A stretch of DNA of 10,707 nucleotides from CAYNOZ01 sp964398955 (GCA_964398955.1 CAYNOZ010000053.1:1-10707); one strand, 5' to 3'; positions 1 to 6,598 are shown, counted from the stretch's first letter. Notes: a model not told the origin generated them from the sequence alone. Translations and numbers: made by a program.

Positions 1-290
1 TCCTCCCCGCCTGAAGACGGGGCTTCCCACACGGAAACTCCGTGGTTCTTTGGGACCTCGGGTTTACAGCCGACAACTGCTGGGAGTGCCACAACCCCGT
101 TACTCCTTGTTAAAGGAGTTATCTTATTTTACGTCGGTACTTGATACTGTCTCATTACATCGGGCGGACAAACCGCCTCAAGTGGTTATTCCTCGATAGT
201 ATTAGGAATTTTAATTGTTACGGTTGTGTGTATACTCTCCCTAAAGGTAGAGGTCTTACCCAACCATTAAGATAAGCTCAATAGTAAGTT
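1..290 (-). mobile_element. Decayed 3' end of a TnpB-type (IS200/IS605 superfamily) element with omega-RNA-like hairpins
   Basis: Read on the minus strand, this stretch ends at position 1 with a GGAAGCCCC...GGGGAGGA block. That block is the familiar right-end signature of archaeal tnpB elements, where the tnpB 3' end overlaps the omega (guide) RNA scaffold. Perfect stems are visible at 5-9/18-22 (loop of 8), 30-35/39-44 (loop AAC), 102-108/113-119 (loop of 4) and 163-167/173-177. One minus-strand frame stays open over most of the length, including KPEVPKNHGVSVWEAPSSGG at its end, but two in-frame TAA stops interrupt it and no zinc-ribbon cysteines remain, so it codes for no working TnpB. Positions 1-120 are clearly more GC-rich than the surroundings, which fits an acquired element. 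The upstream boundary near 290 is set only by where similarity to the second relic (2907-3325) fades. The exact right end, and any guide, lie outside the window. Assignment to the TnpB family rests on remembered signatures, not a search. Confidence 0.6.
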
Positions 291-330
291 ATTCAAATTA
301 TTAATTTTAACTTATTTGGTGAGAGGTCAC

Positions 331-361
331 CTTCCTCACGAGCGTAAGCGAGTAAGAAAGG
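331..361 (-). repeat. Hairpin downstream of the ubiD-like gene, similar to one after glnA
   Basis: On the minus strand this forms a long imperfect stem around a TTAC loop, with two T-G wobbles and two internal pyrimidine mismatches. The wobbles pair only in the minus-strand transcript, which is the direction of the neighbouring decarboxylase gene; the plus strand would have C-A clashes. The core CTTACTCGC-loop-CGTGAG is shared with the hairpin at 5043-5066. It begins about 80 bases after the decarboxylase stop, so it may be a 3'-end or terminator structure, or a REP-like palindrome. A separate small stem GGTGA/TCACC lies beside it at about 319-332. Confidence 0.45.
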
Positions 362-442
362 GGTAGTTCACTTTCGTTTGATTGGTAGCAAATTTTCTTT
401 CTTAAAATTTTGGGCTAGTATGATAGGGTTGTTCGTCTGAAG

Positions 443-1681
443 TCAAATTATTCTTTCAAATTTTTCATCTGAATCTAATGGTTTAGTTGCATCAAATCCT
501 AATTTTGAAGTTGTTTCATTTTTTGATGGATCTAATGAGCTTCCTCTTGAATTATTTACTCTAATTAGATCTTTATTTGCTTGAAATCTAGTTGCTATAG
601 CCCACTCTACTTCTTCTTTATTATGTATATCAATGTCTTTATCTACTGCTACAACATGTTTCATGGAGGTATGTCCAGATAATGCTCCCATAATTGCGTT
701 TTTTGCATCTCCTTTGCTTTGTTTTGAAATTGATATAACTCCATGTAGCCATGAGCAGCCTCCTGAAGTTAAGTTGACTCCATGTACTTCTGGTACTGTG
801 TTTTTAACAGATTCGTAGATGGTTGCTTCTTTGGGAATTCCCATTAAGTTGAAGTGTTCATGTCCTCCTGGTAATAATACGTAGAAAACTGGGTCTGGTT
901 TATAGTGCATTTTTTCAAATTTTACTACTGGTTGTTGTCTGATTTCATCTCTAGTTCCTGTAATATCTACAAAGGGTCCTTCATCATCTAATTTGTCTGT
1001 AATTGTTGCTTCAAATATTATTTCTGTTTTTTTAGGTACAATCATATTGTTTATCTCTGTAAATTCTAATTCTCTGTCTTTAGATATTTTTTCTATTTGA
1101 TTTGCAACTTTTAATTCATCTCTGTCATATTCAAAAGATATTGCTGAGGATAATAACATAGGTAAAGGTGTTCCTAATGCTATTAATATATCTAATTCTT
1201 TAACTTTTTTTTTCATCGAGTATAAATGTCTTGGAACCAATCTAATCGTGGCAGTTTTGTCACCTGTAACCATCATACGATGATATGATGCATTCATTAT
1301 TCCCGAATCAGGATCTTTTGCTATAACTATTCCAGGTGTTAAATAAGGACCTCCATCTCCCTCAAAATATGTTGGAATCGGAAGATCTTTTAATGAAAAC
1401 TTGGATGTTGATTGATGATTTTCTTCGTTATTTATTTTAATTTGTTCTTCTTTTTGGTCTTGAGCTTCGTTTATAAACTTGGGTATTTCATTTCTATTTA
1501 TATTCAAGTATTTAGCAATTCTCTTCTTAGAAGACCAAAGATTGCCTAAGGCTTTGTATCCATCCACATCCTCAAAAAGAACTGGTTCATTTAATTTAAG
1601 ATAATCACTAATTTTGAATCTTTTATCAACTTTTTTCACATGCTCTATCTCATCTTCAAAACTATTAACGACTTCTTTCAT
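443..1681 (-). CDS. UbiD-family decarboxylase, probable anhydromevalonate phosphate decarboxylase
   Basis: A 412-residue UbiD-family enzyme, which uses prenylated FMN for reversible decarboxylation. Visible landmarks are GGPYLTPG at 110-117, then N130 and R135 with the five-residue spacing of the metal-binding Asn and catalytic Arg of fungal Fdc1. H152 and E224 fit the other metal ligands. E234 and D239 in EGPFVD match the catalytic Glu-Glu/Asp pair, so the Arg-Glu-acid triad is intact. The length suits the short archaeal UbiD clade (about 410-430 residues) rather than E. coli UbiD (near 490). That clade includes anhydromevalonate phosphate decarboxylase of the archaeal modified mevalonate pathway, so isoprenoid precursor synthesis is the best inference. 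No partner such as the AcnX-type dehydratase or UbiX lies in the window. The ATG follows an AGTGAT ribosome-binding-like stretch. It is transcribed alone and divergently from the transporter. A role in decarboxylating other unsaturated acids cannot be excluded. Confidence 0.85.
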   Translation of the reverse strand: MKEVVNSFEDEIEHVKKVDKRFKISDYLKLNEPVLFEDVDGYKALGNLWSSKKRIAKYLNINRNEIPKFINEAQDQKEEQIKINNEENHQSTSKFSLKDLPIPTYFEGDGGPYLTPGIVIAKDPDSGIMNASYHRMMVTGDKTATIRLVPRHLYSMKKKVKELDILIALGTPLPMLLSSAISFEYDRDELKVANQIEKISKDRELEFTEINNMIVPKKTEIIFEATITDKLDDEGPFVDITGTRDEIRQQPVVKFEKMHYKPDPVFYVLLPGGHEHFNLMGIPKEATIYESVKNTVPEVHGVNLTSGGCSWLHGVISISKQSKGDAKNAIMGALSGHTSMKHVVAVDKDIDIHNKEEVEWAIATRFQANKDLIRVNNSRGSSLDPSKNETTSKLGFDATKPLDSDEKFERII

Positions 1682-1707
1682 TTCAAATCACTTATCCATT
1701 ATATTCG

Positions 1708-1751
1708 AGTACTACCCCCTTAATTTACCTTGTCAGGAGGAGATCTAATCC
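1708..1751 (+). repeat. Copy A of an intergenic C-tract/TTTCAGGTGGA repeat
   Basis: AGTACTACCCCCT is followed by TTGTCAGGAGGAGATCT. It matches, less tightly than the others, the elements at 5113-5147, 5321-5357 and 6514-6545. It lies 27 bases upstream of the decarboxylase start, with the AGTACT side facing that gene. The copy at 5321-5357 has the same orientation relative to RPA. Confidence 0.4.
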
Positions 1752-1858
1752 ACTATGAAATTTATTTTTGGAAAATAAAATAATTTTTGAAATATTAGAG
1801 TTGGATTGGGTTTACTGGTTTTATTTTGTGATCTTTTTTATCAAAAATTTTTAACCAA

Positions 1859-1880
1859 AGGTTTAAAAATTTAAATATTG
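1859..1880 (+). promoter_or_regulatory. Probable TATA box of the EamA transporter gene
   Basis: The AT-only stretch TTTAAAAATTTAAATATT is a good archaeal TATA candidate. A start site about 25 bases downstream would leave a leader of roughly 40 bases before the ATG at 1937. The surrounding region is itself very AT-rich, so the exact box is uncertain. Confidence 0.4.
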
Positions 1881-1936
1881 AAACTATAAATAATACACTA
1901 ATTAACATAAAAACCAACTTCATGAAGAGGTCAATT

Positions 1937-2860
1937 ATGGAATACAGTGCAATATTAGCTATGATGGCATCCGTATTTTATGGAGCACAAGCAATAACCG
2001 TAGAATATGGAATTAATAAATTTAAAACAATTAAAAATACTTCCCCCTCCTTTCTAGCTGCCTTCATTAGTATTGTCGTTAGTGTAATTATTTTCTGGAT
2101 CCTATTATTAGTAAGAGGTCCAAATCTAAATGAAATTAAATTCATTAATTTATGGCCATTTATTTTGGCCGGAACTTTAAATCCAGCAATTTTCAGGCTT
2201 TTATATTTTAAAAGTATAGATGAAGTAGGGGCTGGTATTTCTTCAGCAATTGTAGCTGCAAATCCTGCAATAGCAGCTATTATTGCGATAGCTTTGCTTG
2301 GAGAAAAGCTAACTATCTTTACTATGGTTGGGATAAGCTTAATTATTTTTGGAGGATCATTAATCCAACTACTTAGAAATACAGAAAATGAAAAGAACGA
2401 TGACCTATTGATAAAGAGATTAAAAGAAACTGATAAAGAAGATTTAATTTACCCAATTAGTGCGATGACTTTTATTGGGAGTTCCTATGTTTTCGTTAAA
2501 TTCGGACTTAATATTATTCCAAATTCTTTCATTGCAACAACAGTTGCTCAAACAACGGCCTTAGTAATATTTCTAATTTTAATAATCTTCTATAAAGATT
2601 TACGCCCAAATAATATTGAATTAAATTCTTCTACACTGGCTTTTACTTTAGCTGGTGTTTTTGTTGCTCTAGGATGGTTATCAAGTTTTACAGCTCTCAA
2701 ATATGGGACAGCAATAACAGTAATCCCTTTAGCTAATATTTTTCCTTTAATCGTTTTAATAGGATCCTACAGTTTAGCTAAAGAATTTCCCAAATCATTT
2801 AAAATAGTATTTGCGATAATTTCAATAATAGTTGGAGCTATAATCATACAAATTGTCTGA
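1937..2860 (+). CDS. EamA/DMT-family membrane transporter
   Basis: An integral membrane protein of about 307 residues with alternating hydrophobic segments, consistent with the ten-helix drug/metabolite transporter (DMT) fold built from two EamA repeats. The first repeat runs from the N-terminus to the GISLIIFGGSLIQLL helix. A charged linker rich in Lys, Glu and Asp follows, and the second repeat runs to the C-terminus and ends in a hydrophobic helix. Ala/Gly/Pro-rich helices such as SSAIVAANPAIAAIIAIALL, and PLANIFPLIVLIGSY in the second half, are typical of the family. The substrate cannot be read from sequence; members export amino acids, nucleosides and other metabolites. An upstream in-frame ATG exists at 1922, but GAGGT at 1927-1931 sits five bases before the ATG at 1937, so the later start is preferred; the difference is five residues. 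The gene is monocistronic and divergent from the decarboxylase. Confidence 0.85.
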   Translation: MEYSAILAMMASVFYGAQAITVEYGINKFKTIKNTSPSFLAAFISIVVSVIIFWILLLVRGPNLNEIKFINLWPFILAGTLNPAIFRLLYFKSIDEVGAGISSAIVAANPAIAAIIAIALLGEKLTIFTMVGISLIIFGGSLIQLLRNTENEKNDDLLIKRLKETDKEDLIYPISAMTFIGSSYVFVKFGLNIIPNSFIATTVAQTTALVIFLILIIFYKDLRPNNIELNSSTLAFTLAGVFVALGWLSSFTALKYGTAITVIPLANIFPLIVLIGSYSLAKEFPKSFKIVFAIISIIVGAIIIQIV

Positions 2861-2906
2861 TCCAAAATTTGATTTACTCTACTATTAGAAAATTCTAAGA
2901 ATTCTT

Positions 2907-3325
2907 GTAACATCCCCCCATTTTTGAAAGAAGAGGCTTCCACCATTCACACCTTCCTGATCCAAAGTTGAGATGTTACCGTGAAAATAACGTAAAGTTA
3001 AGAGCCACTAACTCTTAATAGACATCCAAACTCGGTTTTCCAACACTCGCCAACTTACACCGAGAATAGAGAGGTAAGGTCTTTTCTATGGAGTCCAAGG
3101 GGATGAAAATTCTCACTATTCACAGCTAACGACGGATTCATTCCTCGAAACCTTTGAGTCCGCCGCACTTGGATGCAAAGAATTGAAGAAAAATCTTATC
3201 ACAAACTTGCCATGAAAATGATACTTAAAACTAGTGTTGGGACTATTTAAAGTTTAAATTGGTGTATTATCGCTTTAAAAGGGAGAGATCTTACTCAAAC
3301 ACAAAGATAACTAAGGTATTAATAT
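2907..3325 (-). mobile_element. Second, more decayed TnpB-type element relic (omega-RNA-like)
   Basis: On the minus strand this ends with GGAAGCCTC followed by GGGGGGATGTTAC, the same type of right end as at positions 1-30 and typical of archaeal tnpB elements. Its inner end shares 24 of 30 positions (3281-3310 against 246-275) with the first relic, counted by eye and ungapped. Stems are seen at 2998-3004/3012-3018 (perfect, 7 bp), 3031-3036/3059-3064 (perfect, 6 bp) and 3130-3140/3155-3165 (11 bp with one mismatch and one G-T). The last corresponds in position to the 163-177 stem of the first relic. All three minus-strand frames contain stops, so no protein is made. The right end abuts a palindrome, AAGAATTCTT (2897-2906), which would be the guide position if this were still a working omega RNA. 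A non-TnpB structured RNA remains possible. Confidence 0.5.
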
Positions 3326-3652
3326 ACTATATTATACTGCTCCATAATTTTTAAGTGAAATATTCTATTTTTTTTTTTTTGAATTATATTCTGCTTTTAT
3401 TTTCGAAAATCTATAATTGACTTTTTTGTATTTCTTATCGTTTTAATATCATAAATAATCATTATGATGTATATTAAGTAAATTTAACTTGATTATTTGA
3501 AATTATTCGATTTTTTCAAAATTATAATATGAAAATTTTAAAAGTTTCGTATTATGTTTTAACTTTATTAACTATTTCATCTTATTATTTATGGTGTATT
3601 GTTTACAAAAATTTAATTTTACAATACTAAAACTTTATTCATTAGAACGATT
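3326..3652. other. AT-rich intergenic stretch with no recognisable gene
   Basis: Almost entirely A and T, with a 13-base T run at 3368-3380 and stops in all frames. I see no RNA gene, tandem repeat or operator here. The T run could terminate plus-strand transcription, but no plus-strand gene precedes it closely. Confidence 0.5.
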
Positions 3653-3679
3653 CAGCCCCAAAAGCTTTTATTAATAAAC
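3653..3679 (+). promoter_or_regulatory. glnA promoter (BRE/TATA)
   Basis: GCCCCAAAAGCTTTTATTA places a TATA-like box about 30 bases before the glnA ATG, so the transcript would have a very short leader. The CCCC-AAAAG-TTTTAT arrangement recurs at 6575-6598 and, less fully, at 10246-10265. I did not find a GGAA-N6-TTCC type NrpR operator around it. Confidence 0.55.
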
Positions 3680-3701
3680 TTAATTTCCTAATCGTGGTAA
3701 A

Positions 3702-5009
3702 ATGAGTGGCACCAACACAAAAGAAGAAGTATTAAACGAAGTTAAGGAAAAAAATATAAAATTTATAAGATTACAATTTGTCGATATAAATGGAACTATA
3801 AAAAGTATTAAAATACCATCTAAAGAATTAGAAAACGCCTTTGATGGGATAATGTTCGACGGTTCATCAATTGAAGGATTTGTAAGAGTTTATGAAAGCG
3901 ATATGTTTTTAAAACCAGATGCTTCAACTTTTGCTATTTTTCCTTGGGATAATAATGTTGGCAGAATAATCTGTGATGTTTATAAACAAGACGGAGTAAC
4001 TCCTTTCGCTGGTGACCCTCGATACGTACTTAAAAAAAATCTAGAAAAACTCAAAGAGTTTGGGAACGTAGAATTCCTTGTAGGACCCGAACTTGAATAT
4101 TATCTTTATAAAGAGGAAAACGAATTCCTTATTAACCAGGATGATGAAAGCTATTTCGACTTTACTCCAAATAATCTAGCCCAGAAAGTGAGAAAGGATA
4201 TTGCGGAAACAATGATGGAAATGAATATAGAATTTGAATCCGCTCACCACGAAGTTGGAGCTAGTCAGCATGAAGTAGATTTTAGATTTAGCAACGCATT
4301 AGAAACAGCTGACTCCATACTCACCACTAAAGCAATCACAAAATATATGGCTAGAAAAAACGGATTAATTGGTACATTTATGCCTAAACCATTCGCAGAT
4401 GAACCAGGAAATGGCATGCATTTACATATTAATATTTCAGGAGAAAAAAATCTATTCTCTGGTGATCAAAAGTTAGATCTTTCTAAAAAGGGTTTATACT
4501 TCGTTGGAGGATTATTAAAACATTCAGACGCAATTACAGCAGTAACAAATCCAACAGTCAATTCTTATAAAAGAATGGTGCCTGGTTACGAAGCCCCTGT
4601 TTACGTAACATGGGGTAGAAGAAATAGATCAACATTAATTAGAATACCATCTTCAGAAAAAAAATCGAGAAGAATAGAATATAGATCTCCAGATCCAAGT
4701 GCAAATCCATACTTAGCATTCTCAGTTATACTTGCAGGAGGTTTAGATGGGATCAAAAACAAAATAATACCACCAGAACCTGTAATGCAAAATGTTTACA
4801 AATTCACTGAGGATGAAAGAAAAGAAAAAAACATCAAAATATTACCAGGTACATTAAAAGAAAGCATCGAAGCGCTTAAAAAAGACGAAGTAATCAAAAA
4901 ATCATTAAAAGGTGCTTATAAAGAATTCATTAAACATAAAGAAACCGAATGGGGAGAGTACATAGAAAATGTGTCAGACTGGGAAAGACAGAGATATCTA
5001 GACATTTAA
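3702..5009 (+). CDS. glnA: Glutamine synthetase, type I
   Basis: Makes glutamine from glutamate, ammonia and ATP in the cytoplasm, as a dodecamer in this family. At 435 residues it has normal GSI length. Motifs in order are DGSSIEGF (53-60) in the beta-grasp N-terminal domain, the metal ligands E130 and E132 in GPELEYYLY, HHEVGASQHE (182-191), the GNGMHLHIN segment with H240, the glutamate/ATP region NPTVNSYKR (283-291) with following WGRRNRS, and EYRSPDPSANPYLA (326-339). The region where adenylylated enzymes carry NLYDLPPEE reads NVYKFTEDERKEK, as in the non-adenylylated GSI-alpha type, so control is more likely by 2-oxoglutarate, PII or small-protein binding and feedback. That is inference from the family. 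HHEVGASQ differs slightly from the common HHEVAPGQ. The ATG is preceded by CGTGGTAAA, a weak ribosome binding site. The gene is monocistronic, with its own promoter and a hairpin 33 bases after the stop. Confidence 0.97.
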   Translation: MSGTNTKEEVLNEVKEKNIKFIRLQFVDINGTIKSIKIPSKELENAFDGIMFDGSSIEGFVRVYESDMFLKPDASTFAIFPWDNNVGRIICDVYKQDGVTPFAGDPRYVLKKNLEKLKEFGNVEFLVGPELEYYLYKEENEFLINQDDESYFDFTPNNLAQKVRKDIAETMMEMNIEFESAHHEVGASQHEVDFRFSNALETADSILTTKAITKYMARKNGLIGTFMPKPFADEPGNGMHLHINISGEKNLFSGDQKLDLSKKGLYFVGGLLKHSDAITAVTNPTVNSYKRMVPGYEAPVYVTWGRRNRSTLIRIPSSEKKSRRIEYRSPDPSANPYLAFSVILAGGLDGIKNKIIPPEPVMQNVYKFTEDERKEKNIKILPGTLKESIEALKKDEVIKKSLKGAYKEFIKHKETEWGEYIENVSDWERQRYLDI

Positions 5010-5042
5010 CTTCTCATCTCTCATCATATTAAATTCTTTGCC

Positions 5043-5066
5043 TTACTCGCATTCGTTCGTGAGTAA
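5043..5066 (+). terminator. Hairpin downstream of glnA
   Basis: TTACTCGC pairs with GTGAGTAA (8 bp, one G-T) around an eight-base loop. A run of A, not T, follows, so it is not a bacterial-style terminator. Together with the similar hairpin at 331-361, it lies downstream of a gene in that gene's orientation, suggesting a shared 3'-end structure or a dispersed palindromic repeat. Confidence 0.4.
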
Positions 5067-5112
5067 AAAATCAATGTATGGAGCTAGGGACAGAAATATT
5101 TTAAGTTTTATA

Positions 5113-5147
5113 GCCCCCTCCCCCTATCGTTTCAGGTGGAAACTAAA
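5113..5147 (+). repeat. Copy B of the intergenic C-tract/TTTCAGGTGGA repeat
   Basis: GCCCCCTCCCCCTATC is followed by GTTTCAGGTGGAAAC. The second half is itself a small hairpin (GTTTC/GAAAC on either strand). It forms an imperfect inverted pair with copy C at 5321-5357 across the sequence gap. Confidence 0.55.
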
Positions 5148-5188
5148 TTTTTAGAACCAATCAGAAATAGACGGTAACCACTGAAATA

Positions 5189-5288
5189 NNNNNNNNNNNN
5201 NNNNNNNNNNNNNNNNNNNNNNNNNNNNNNNNNNNNNNNNNNNNNNNNNNNNNNNNNNNNNNNNNNNNNNNNNNNNNNNNNNNNNNNN
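5189..5288. other. Assembly gap of exactly 100 N
   Basis: A run of 100 undetermined bases, the conventional placeholder for a scaffold join of unknown length. The true distance and content are unknown. The flanks carry inverted repeats, and an AT-rich stretch with an 8-base T run (5298-5305) follows. I can call no gene in 5010-5433 outside the gap. Confidence 0.95.
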
Positions 5289-5320
5289 ATTTTTGTATTT
5301 TTTTTAGATATTCTATCTTT

Positions 5321-5357
5321 CATCTTTCCACTTGAAATTATGGGGTGGGGGAGTACT
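5321..5357 (-). repeat. Copy C of the intergenic C-tract/TTTCAGGTGGA repeat (inverted)
   Basis: On the plus strand TTTCCACTTGAAATTAT is followed by GGGGTGGGGGAGTACT. Its reverse complement aligns with copies A, B and D and shares AGTACT with copy A. It lies 76 bases before the RPA start. Confidence 0.5.
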
Positions 5358-5369
5358 TTGTGGGATTTG

Positions 5370-5381
5370 GTAAAATATTAA
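5370..5381 (+). promoter_or_regulatory. Possible TATA box of the RPA gene
   Basis: GTAAAATATTAA lies about 53 bases before the ATG at 5434, a workable distance for an archaeal promoter with a leader of about 25-30 bases. AGGT at 5421-5424 may serve as the ribosome binding site. The box is weak and the call rests mainly on position. Confidence 0.3.
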
Positions 5382-5433
5382 ACTGCTCGGATCTTTATTG
5401 CATTAGTTCAATTGGTTCCAGGTAGTGTAAACT

Positions 5434-6495
5434 ATGAATTTCGATCGCACTGTCGATGATATAGTTAATGATATGAAAGGATTTATTGATAGAAAAGATG
5501 CAAAATTTTTATTAGAACTGATGAAAGGTAAAGAAGTTCCGATTAATAAAAATGACGTTAATTTAAAGATTAGAGATATTGTTCCTGGCATGCATGAAGC
5601 TTCTATTACCTGTTCTGTTAAAAGGATTTCTAATGTGAGAGAGGTAAACGGAGACGAAACAGTAAATTTACTAGTAGAGGATAACACTGGTGAAGCAAGA
5701 TTAACAATGTGGGAGGAAAATACTAAACTGGCAAACAAAATAGATATTGGAGACATAATCAAGGTTGAAAACTGTCACACGAAAGAAGGATTTGATGAGA
5801 AATTAGAGCTTCAGTTGAATGATGAAGGATCCTTTGAAATTATTGAAAAAAGGTATGAACAGAATATTAAAAAAATAGATGATTTAAAATTAAATGACGA
5901 ACAAGTAGATATATTTGCAGAGATTTTTGGTAAATCAACAGTTAAACAATTTGAATCTAATGGCAAACAAAAAAGAGTTATAAACTTACTTTTGAGAGAT
6001 GAAACTGGTTTGATGCCTGCTTCTCTTTGGAATTCTCACGTGGATAAAGTTAAGAGCTTATCTGTTGGAGATTATGTAATTCTTGAAAATGCTAAAGTGA
6101 AAGAGGGTTATTCAACTGACCTTGAGGTTACAATACCTTGGGATTCGAGAATAATTGAAAATCCAACCGATGAATCAATTGATAAGGAATTGTATGAAGA
6201 AAAACCTATTGAATTAAGTGAAATAGAGGGTAAAGAAAATGTTTGGGTACAAGGTGAAGTAGTTAAATGTGGAGATTTAAACACTTTCACGAAAAAGGAT
6301 GGAACAATGGGAATGGTTCGTCCACTTGAAATCATGGGGGATGGTAGAACCATAAAGGTAAAGTTATGGGATAAACATGCAACTCATGAGTATGATCAAG
6401 GCAAAGTTATATTTATTCAGAATGGACAGGTTAAAGATAATTACAATAACGTTGAATTGCACTTAGGATGGAAATCTAGGGTTAAAGAAATTTGA
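5434..6495 (+). CDS. rpa: Replication protein A, single-stranded DNA-binding protein with three OB folds
   Basis: Coats single-stranded DNA during replication, repair and recombination. The 353 residues hold an N-terminal helical segment (about 1-40) and three OB-fold units at about 49-138, 150-240 and 258-353. Each shows the recurring strand pattern ending in Trp: DNTGEARLTMW (W93), DETGLMPASLW (W199) and DGRTIKVKLW (W312). Those tryptophans sit where OB-fold RPAs stack on bases. The GD-hydrophobic-hydrophobic turn also repeats (GDIIKVEN, GDYVILEN, GKVIFIQN). There is no CxxC zinc finger, unlike the zinc-containing archaeal RPA2/RPA3 types, so this resembles multi-OB archaeal RPA lacking a finger. 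It is monocistronic, and its functional partner radA lies next on the same strand, but 338 bases away with separate promoter-like sequences. No RPA-associated COG3390-type gene is adjacent. Confidence 0.9.
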   Translation: MNFDRTVDDIVNDMKGFIDRKDAKFLLELMKGKEVPINKNDVNLKIRDIVPGMHEASITCSVKRISNVREVNGDETVNLLVEDNTGEARLTMWEENTKLANKIDIGDIIKVENCHTKEGFDEKLELQLNDEGSFEIIEKRYEQNIKKIDDLKLNDEQVDIFAEIFGKSTVKQFESNGKQKRVINLLLRDETGLMPASLWNSHVDKVKSLSVGDYVILENAKVKEGYSTDLEVTIPWDSRIIENPTDESIDKELYEEKPIELSEIEGKENVWVQGEVVKCGDLNTFTKKDGTMGMVRPLEIMGDGRTIKVKLWDKHATHEYDQGKVIFIQNGQVKDNYNNVELHLGWKSRVKEI

Positions 6496-6513
6496 ATTTC
6501 TGCTCGTATTTGG

Positions 6514-6545
6514 TTAAATCTCCACCTGAAATGATCGGGTCATTT
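6514..6545 (-). repeat. Copy D of the intergenic C-tract/TTTCAGGTGGA repeat
   Basis: On the plus strand CTCCACCTGAAATGATCGGG begins 23 bases after the RPA stop. Reverse-complemented it reads ATTTCAGGTGGAGAT with a shortened C tract (ACCCG). The TTTCAGGTGGA core is identical to that of copy B. Confidence 0.5.
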
Positions 6546-6574
6546 AAATTTATAAATTATCGGAATTTTCGGAA

Positions 6575-6598
6575 GCTACCCTCAAAAGTTTTTATAGG
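6575..6598 (+). promoter_or_regulatory. TATA-like promoter element in the RPA-radA spacer
   Basis: ACCCTCAAAAGTTTTTATAGG closely resembles the glnA promoter (GCCCCAAAAGCTTTTATTA). It lies about 235 bases before the radA ATG, so it would give radA a long leader or drive a separate small RNA. A second, nearer TATA-like stretch is at about 6757-6775. The rest of the 6496-6833 spacer is AT-rich, and I recognise no gene in it. Confidence 0.4.

Noticed and set aside
633..818. Plus-strand open frame inside the UbiD-like gene
   Set aside because: It lies entirely antisense to a well-conserved enzyme, has no ribosome binding site and shows no recognisable motif.
2907..3325. RNase P RNA or another housekeeping structured RNA
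   Set aside because: I could not find the conserved RNase P core on either strand, and the right-end signature fits a TnpB relic better.
5132..5323. Minus-strand open frame across the gap
   Set aside because: More than half of it is undetermined bases, so its openness means nothing.
5113..5357. CRISPR array around the assembly gap
   Set aside because: Only two repeat-like units are visible and they are inverted relative to each other, whereas CRISPR repeats are direct. No cas genes are present.
5403..5762. Minus-strand open frame overlapping the start of the RPA gene
   Set aside because: It is a shadow of the RPA reading frame. The same applies to the minus-strand frames at 6108-6353, 6800-7075, 8907-9092 and 9659-9934.
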